Positions 5,815 through 8,388 of a stretch of DNA of 8,388 bases are shown here, one piece after another (the stretch's first letter is position 1; each line of letters opens with the position of its first letter). The translations under genes were made by a program, and so were the position numbers. The stretch is from Verrucomicrobiales bacterium (GTDB lineage Bacteria; Verrucomicrobiota; Verrucomicrobiia; Verrucomicrobiales; Akkermansiaceae): positions 1 through 8,388 of the forward strand of contig DPWT01000233.1 in the NCBI GenBank assembly GCA_003527555.1, written 5' to 3'. A model generated the notes under the pieces. That model did no database searches. It worked only from the letters and a program-made list of their open reading frames with translations, and was not told where the DNA came from.

Positions 5815-8025
5815 ATGAAAAAAAACATGAACAGGACGATTGCCTTGACTGCTTGCAGTTTAGGTAACTTGGCGGCTATCACAGCCACCGCTGAAAATGA
5901 GCAACTTACACCCCTGACTGTTGTAGGGGGTAAGGATCGAGTTTCTGAACTAGTCGGATCTGCGGCTTACCTCGGTGTCGAGGATATGCGCCAGCAAAAC
6001 TACACCAACGTCAACCGCTTGCTTGCCAAGGTGCCCGGTGTTTACACGCGAGAAGAGGATGGTTATGGCCTATTTCCTAACCTTTCAATTCGTGGTAACC
6101 TTGGTACTAGAAGTGAGAAGACCACGGTCATGGAGGATGGCATTCTCATGGCGCCGGCGCCTTACTCAGCACCTGGTGCTTATTATTCTCCAAATGCAGG
6201 AAGAATGAGTGGTATTGAAGTGCTGAAGGGCTCTAGCCAAGTTAAGTATGGTCCTCACACCACAGGTGGTGTGATTAACTATCTTTCCACGCCTGTTCCT
6301 GATAAAGAGACTTTCTACGGCAAGTTTACCTTTGGATCTGACAATACGATACTAGGGCATGCATACTATGGTAATGCTGTAGACACCAAACATGGTAGGG
6401 TAGGGTATCTGCTTGAGATGCACTACCAGTCTACTGATGGATTTCGATCCATTCAGGGTCATGGTGGTCAAAGCACTGGGTTTGATCGAATCGAGCCTAT
6501 GCTGAAGATGTTCTGGGAGCCGGATACTGCTCTCAAGCAGCGGCTTGAGTTCAAGGTGGGCTATACCGATTTTGATGCAGATGAAACATATCTCGGGCTC
6601 TCTGAGAGTGATGCTAAGAGCAATCCTTATGATCGCTATGCGGCTACAAAGTTTGACAATATCGATACCTTTCAGACCCGCAGTTATTTAAAATGGACTG
6701 CCGAACCGAGTGATGTTCTTAAGCTTGAAGCGACAGCGTATTATAATCGATTCAACCGCAACTGGTATAAACTAAACAAAGTGGATGGTAGTAGCTTACA
6801 CAGTGCGCTACTTGATCCAGCCAAGGTGAATGCGCTGCGTGGTCAAAATGCTGGCACAGTCATCGATGTTAAAGCAAACAACCGCGACTACTACAGCTAT
6901 GGTCTTCAGTTTGCTGGACAATACGACCTCACTGCAGGAAATGTAGATCACAGTATTACAGGTGGTGTGCGATTGCACCGTGATAGAGTGAGGCGTTTTC
7001 AGTGGGTTGACAAATATACCTCAGACGGTGCGGGAGACTTCAATTTAACGACTTCGGGTATTCCGGGTAGTGATTCGAATCGCCGCCAGCAGACGGATGC
7101 GATTGCGGTGTTTGTTGAAGATTCTATTAAATTAGGTAAACTCAACTTGCGACCTGGTGTGCGCTATGAGCACCTCAATTTCAAGTATGAGGATTTCAAT
7201 GGGGGGACTTCCCGTCGTGATGACCTTGACGTTTGGTCTGGAGGTATGGGCTTCACCTACGAACTCGGTGAAACAGATTCTCTTTTTGGAGGCATTTACC
7301 GAGGAGTGTCGACTCCAAGCCCCAAAGGATACAGTGAAACTAACTCGGCCAAACAAACCGATGAGGAGACATCTATTTCCTACGAGCTTGGGTGGCGTTA
7401 CAACAATTCTGACAACCAAGTTGGATTTGAGCTAGTAGGTTTCTACACTGATTTTGATAACCTGCTAGCACCTGCTACAGGCGTTGGTGTAGGTGATCCA
7501 GCAAATGGCGGTTCAGCCAAGGTATACGGCATTGAGGCTCAGCTTAGCCACGACCCTGCCTCTAAAGCAGGTAAGGGATATCGTCTCCCAATGTATGTGA
7601 GTGCTACATGGACGCAGGCAATAATCACCTCTAATAATGCTGCCGATCCCAAAAATATATTTACCGATTTCCAAGGGGGTAGCACCAAGGGCAATGACAT
7701 CCCGTACATTCCCGAGTGGAAAATTGCTGCCGGTGTCGGTATCGACCTAGAGAAATGGGGAGCTAACCTCGACGCTACTTGGACAAGTTCAATGTATGGC
7801 ACGGGTGGTAATCAGCGTGATTCGGTTACTTCAACGCGTGAGGGACTGGTTGATTCATCTGTTCTAGTCGACATGTCAGCATGGTATCAGCTCGATGAGA
7901 ACTGGAAGATTATTGGTGGTATTTATAATGTTTTTGATGAAGAAAACATTGTCTCACTTGTGCCTGAGGGTCCTCGCAACGGACGCGGTCGTCACCTCTA
8001 TGCTGGTTTTGAAGTTCAGTTTTAG
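5815..8025 (+). CDS. TonB-dependent outer-membrane receptor, FecA-like
   Basis: A 736-residue outer-membrane gated transporter driven by TonB-ExbB-ExbD. The signal peptide is about residues 1-26 (MKKNMNRTIAL...ITATA), followed by a candidate TonB box PLTVVGG (33-39). The plug domain is about 43-160, with QQNYTNVNRLLAKVPGVYTR, the FPNLSIRGNLGTRSEKTTVM motif, IEVLKGSSQVKYGPHTTGGV and INYLSTP. The rest alternates amphipathic beta strands and aromatic girdles of a 22-strand barrel. It ends with the family's C-terminal signature NVFDEENIVSLVPEGPRNGR and a terminal Phe (EVQF), needed for BAM assembly. The RGNLGTRSEKTTVMEDGI and PYSAPGAYYSPN plug pattern resembles Fe(III)-dicitrate receptor FecA, but there is no N-terminal signalling domain and no fecIR neighbours. 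Substrate is therefore open: iron chelate is likely, another metal or organic ligand possible. Intact, monocistronic to a terminator at 8066. Confidence 0.95.
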   Translation: MKKNMNRTIALTACSLGNLAAITATAENEQLTPLTVVGGKDRVSELVGSAAYLGVEDMRQQNYTNVNRLLAKVPGVYTREEDGYGLFPNLSIRGNLGTRSEKTTVMEDGILMAPAPYSAPGAYYSPNAGRMSGIEVLKGSSQVKYGPHTTGGVINYLSTPVPDKETFYGKFTFGSDNTILGHAYYGNAVDTKHGRVGYLLEMHYQSTDGFRSIQGHGGQSTGFDRIEPMLKMFWEPDTALKQRLEFKVGYTDFDADETYLGLSESDAKSNPYDRYAATKFDNIDTFQTRSYLKWTAEPSDVLKLEATAYYNRFNRNWYKLNKVDGSSLHSALLDPAKVNALRGQNAGTVIDVKANNRDYYSYGLQFAGQYDLTAGNVDHSITGGVRLHRDRVRRFQWVDKYTSDGAGDFNLTTSGIPGSDSNRRQQTDAIAVFVEDSIKLGKLNLRPGVRYEHLNFKYEDFNGGTSRRDDLDVWSGGMGFTYELGETDSLFGGIYRGVSTPSPKGYSETNSAKQTDEETSISYELGWRYNNSDNQVGFELVGFYTDFDNLLAPATGVGVGDPANGGSAKVYGIEAQLSHDPASKAGKGYRLPMYVSATWTQAIITSNNAADPKNIFTDFQGGSTKGNDIPYIPEWKIAAGVGIDLEKWGANLDATWTSSMYGTGGNQRDSVTSTREGLVDSSVLVDMSAWYQLDENWKIIGGIYNVFDEENIVSLVPEGPRNGRGRHLYAGFEVQF

Positions 8026-8041
8026 GTAATTACATAGCAAC

Positions 8042-8061
8042 AATTAACTTAGTTGTTAATT
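8042..8061. repeat. AT-rich inverted repeat just after the receptor gene
   Basis: AATTAAC (8042-8048) and GTTAATT (8055-8061) form a perfect 7-bp stem with a 6-nt loop, directly before the GC-rich terminator hairpin. It may be an accessory 3'-end hairpin of the receptor transcript or chance in AT-rich sequence. Confidence 0.3.
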
Positions 8062-8065
8062 CAAC

Positions 8066-8097
8066 AACGGCGTTTGCATCCTTGCAGGCGCCGTTTT
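8066..8097 (+). terminator. intrinsic (Rho-independent) terminator of the TonB receptor gene
   Basis: AACGGCG (8066-8072) pairs with CGCCGTT (8089-8095). Two G-U wobble pairs (8073-8074 with 8087-8088) and TGCA/TGCA (8075-8078 with 8083-8086) extend this to a continuous 13-bp stem with a UCCU tetraloop, followed by a TTTT run (8094-8097). It lies 40 nt after the receptor stop codon. This implies that the following small ORF needs its own promoter or read-through. Confidence 0.88.
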
Positions 8098-8107
8098 ATG
8101 CGCTAAT

Positions 8108-8120
8108 AAACCAGTGGTTT
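8108..8120. promoter_or_regulatory. perfect 13-nt palindrome upstream of the small secreted ORF
   Basis: AAACCA-G-TGGTTT is a perfect 6+1+6 dyad located 20 nt before the next start codon and 10 nt after the terminator T-run. Its position suits an operator or a regulatory leader element of the downstream gene. No cognate regulator is visible. Confidence 0.3.
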
Positions 8121-8140
8121 CTGAACTGCATCTTAACTGA

Positions 8141-8359
8141 ATGAAAAATTCTATATCTACTTTCGCGTTTCTATTTTTTTTACCTTGTAGTCTTATCGGG
8201 CAGTCAGAGGGGACGGCGGTTGATCCTGTTGAGACACGAGAGTTAATCCGACAGTGGGTTGCAGCCGAGCGCCTTGTTTCTGAGGAAAAAGCTGCATGGC
8301 AAGTGGAACAGAAGCGCATGCAGTCCATCTGGAACCAAATGGAGCGACCATTGGTTTAG
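8141..8359 (+). CDS. small secreted protein resembling the N-terminus of DUF3450 proteins; possibly truncated or frameshifted
   Basis: The ORF is 72 codons. It has a signal peptide (about 1-20, MKNSISTFAFLFFLPCSLIG), then VETRELIRQWVAAERLVSEE followed by KAAWQVEQKRMQ, a charged helical segment that would begin a coiled coil. This ETR.LI..WV...RLIS.E...W pattern matches my recollection of periplasmic DUF3450 proteins (normally about 250 residues), whose genes usually lie between a TonB receptor and exbB/exbD/tonB. Here the helix is lost at about residue 63 (SIWNQMERPLV) and a TAG follows, so the protein has less than a third of the expected length. Options: a frameshift, an insertion of a repeat element (see 8361-8388), an assembly artefact at the window edge, or a genuine short protein. 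ATG is chosen for the signal peptide; no Shine-Dalgarno is seen. Family call is inference without a search. Confidence 0.55.
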   Translation: MKNSISTFAFLFFLPCSLIGQSEGTAVDPVETRELIRQWVAAERLVSEEKAAWQVEQKRMQSIWNQMERPLV

Positions 8360-8360
8360 T

Positions 8361-8388
8361 CCCTGGGCTATGGGAATAGCACTGGGCT
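8361..8388. repeat. GC-rich repeat-like tail at the window edge
   Basis: Directly after the stop codon, CTGGGCT occurs twice (8363-8369 and 8382-8388) with a 19-nt period, and between them GCTAT (8367-8371) and ATAGC (8376-8380) can form a small hairpin around GGGA. The stretch is unlike the coding sequence before it and could be the beginning of a dispersed repeat or mobile element. It is cut by the window edge, so the call is tentative. Confidence 0.3.

Noticed and set aside
7132..7802. Open frames on both strands within the TonB receptor gene
   Set aside because: They overlap the intact barrel-coding frame and show no domain or signal.
8056..8328. Minus-strand 90-codon frame across the terminator and the small ORF
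   Set aside because: Its 3' end runs through the terminator hairpin, it is Cys/Ser/Arg-rich without recognisable motifs, and the plus-strand frame has a proper signal peptide and a family-like motif.
1..8388. CRISPR arrays, tRNA or rRNA genes, defence islands
   Set aside because: No spaced direct repeats, no cloverleaf-like segment and no defence-type domains are visible; almost all sequence is explained by envelope genes.

Overview
The window (8,388 bp, moderate GC) looks like chromosomal DNA of a Gram-negative, outer-membrane bacterium. My best guess is a member of Verrucomicrobia, possibly marine. Reasons: a signal peptidase I with a long N-terminal extension and a large internal insert; a tiny lipoprotein of the GYP...SPY.PY..G.DP.TGKI type; a short DUF3450-like ORF directly after a TonB-dependent receptor; and an almost complete lack of Shine-Dalgarno sequences upstream of every gene. 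The lineage call is inference from remembered family patterns, not from a marker gene.

Left part (1-2953, all minus strand): a tripartite RND efflux operon read right to left. It contains a TolC/NodT-type outer-membrane factor, a HlyD-type periplasmic adaptor and the first 70 residues of an RND inner-membrane pump that runs off the left edge. Together they would form an envelope-spanning exporter; the substrate cannot be read from the sequence. The adaptor has no ordinary ATG start in a plausible place.

Middle (3110-5659, all minus strand): signal peptidase I (lepB), then a squalene/phytoene-synthase-family enzyme, then a small unknown lipoprotein. lepB and the synthase are 65 nt apart and may be co-transcribed. 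The lipoprotein is separated by 82 nt that contain an AT-rich inverted repeat.

Right part (5660-8388, plus strand): a 155-nt divergent intergenic region with two inverted repeats, then a complete 736-residue FecA-like TonB-dependent receptor, followed by a convincing intrinsic terminator. After it comes a 72-codon secreted ORF resembling the N-terminus of DUF3450 proteins, which often accompany ExbB/ExbD/TonB energising genes. That ORF ends early, just before a GC-rich repeat-like tail at the window edge, so it may be interrupted or carry a frameshift.

Most of the window is recognisable envelope biology: export (efflux), secretion (signal peptidase), isoprenoid lipid synthesis and TonB-driven uptake. 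I do not see a clear new system. The points most worth checking are the broken DUF3450-like ORF with its repeat-like tail, the expanded signal peptidase and the small lipoprotein.
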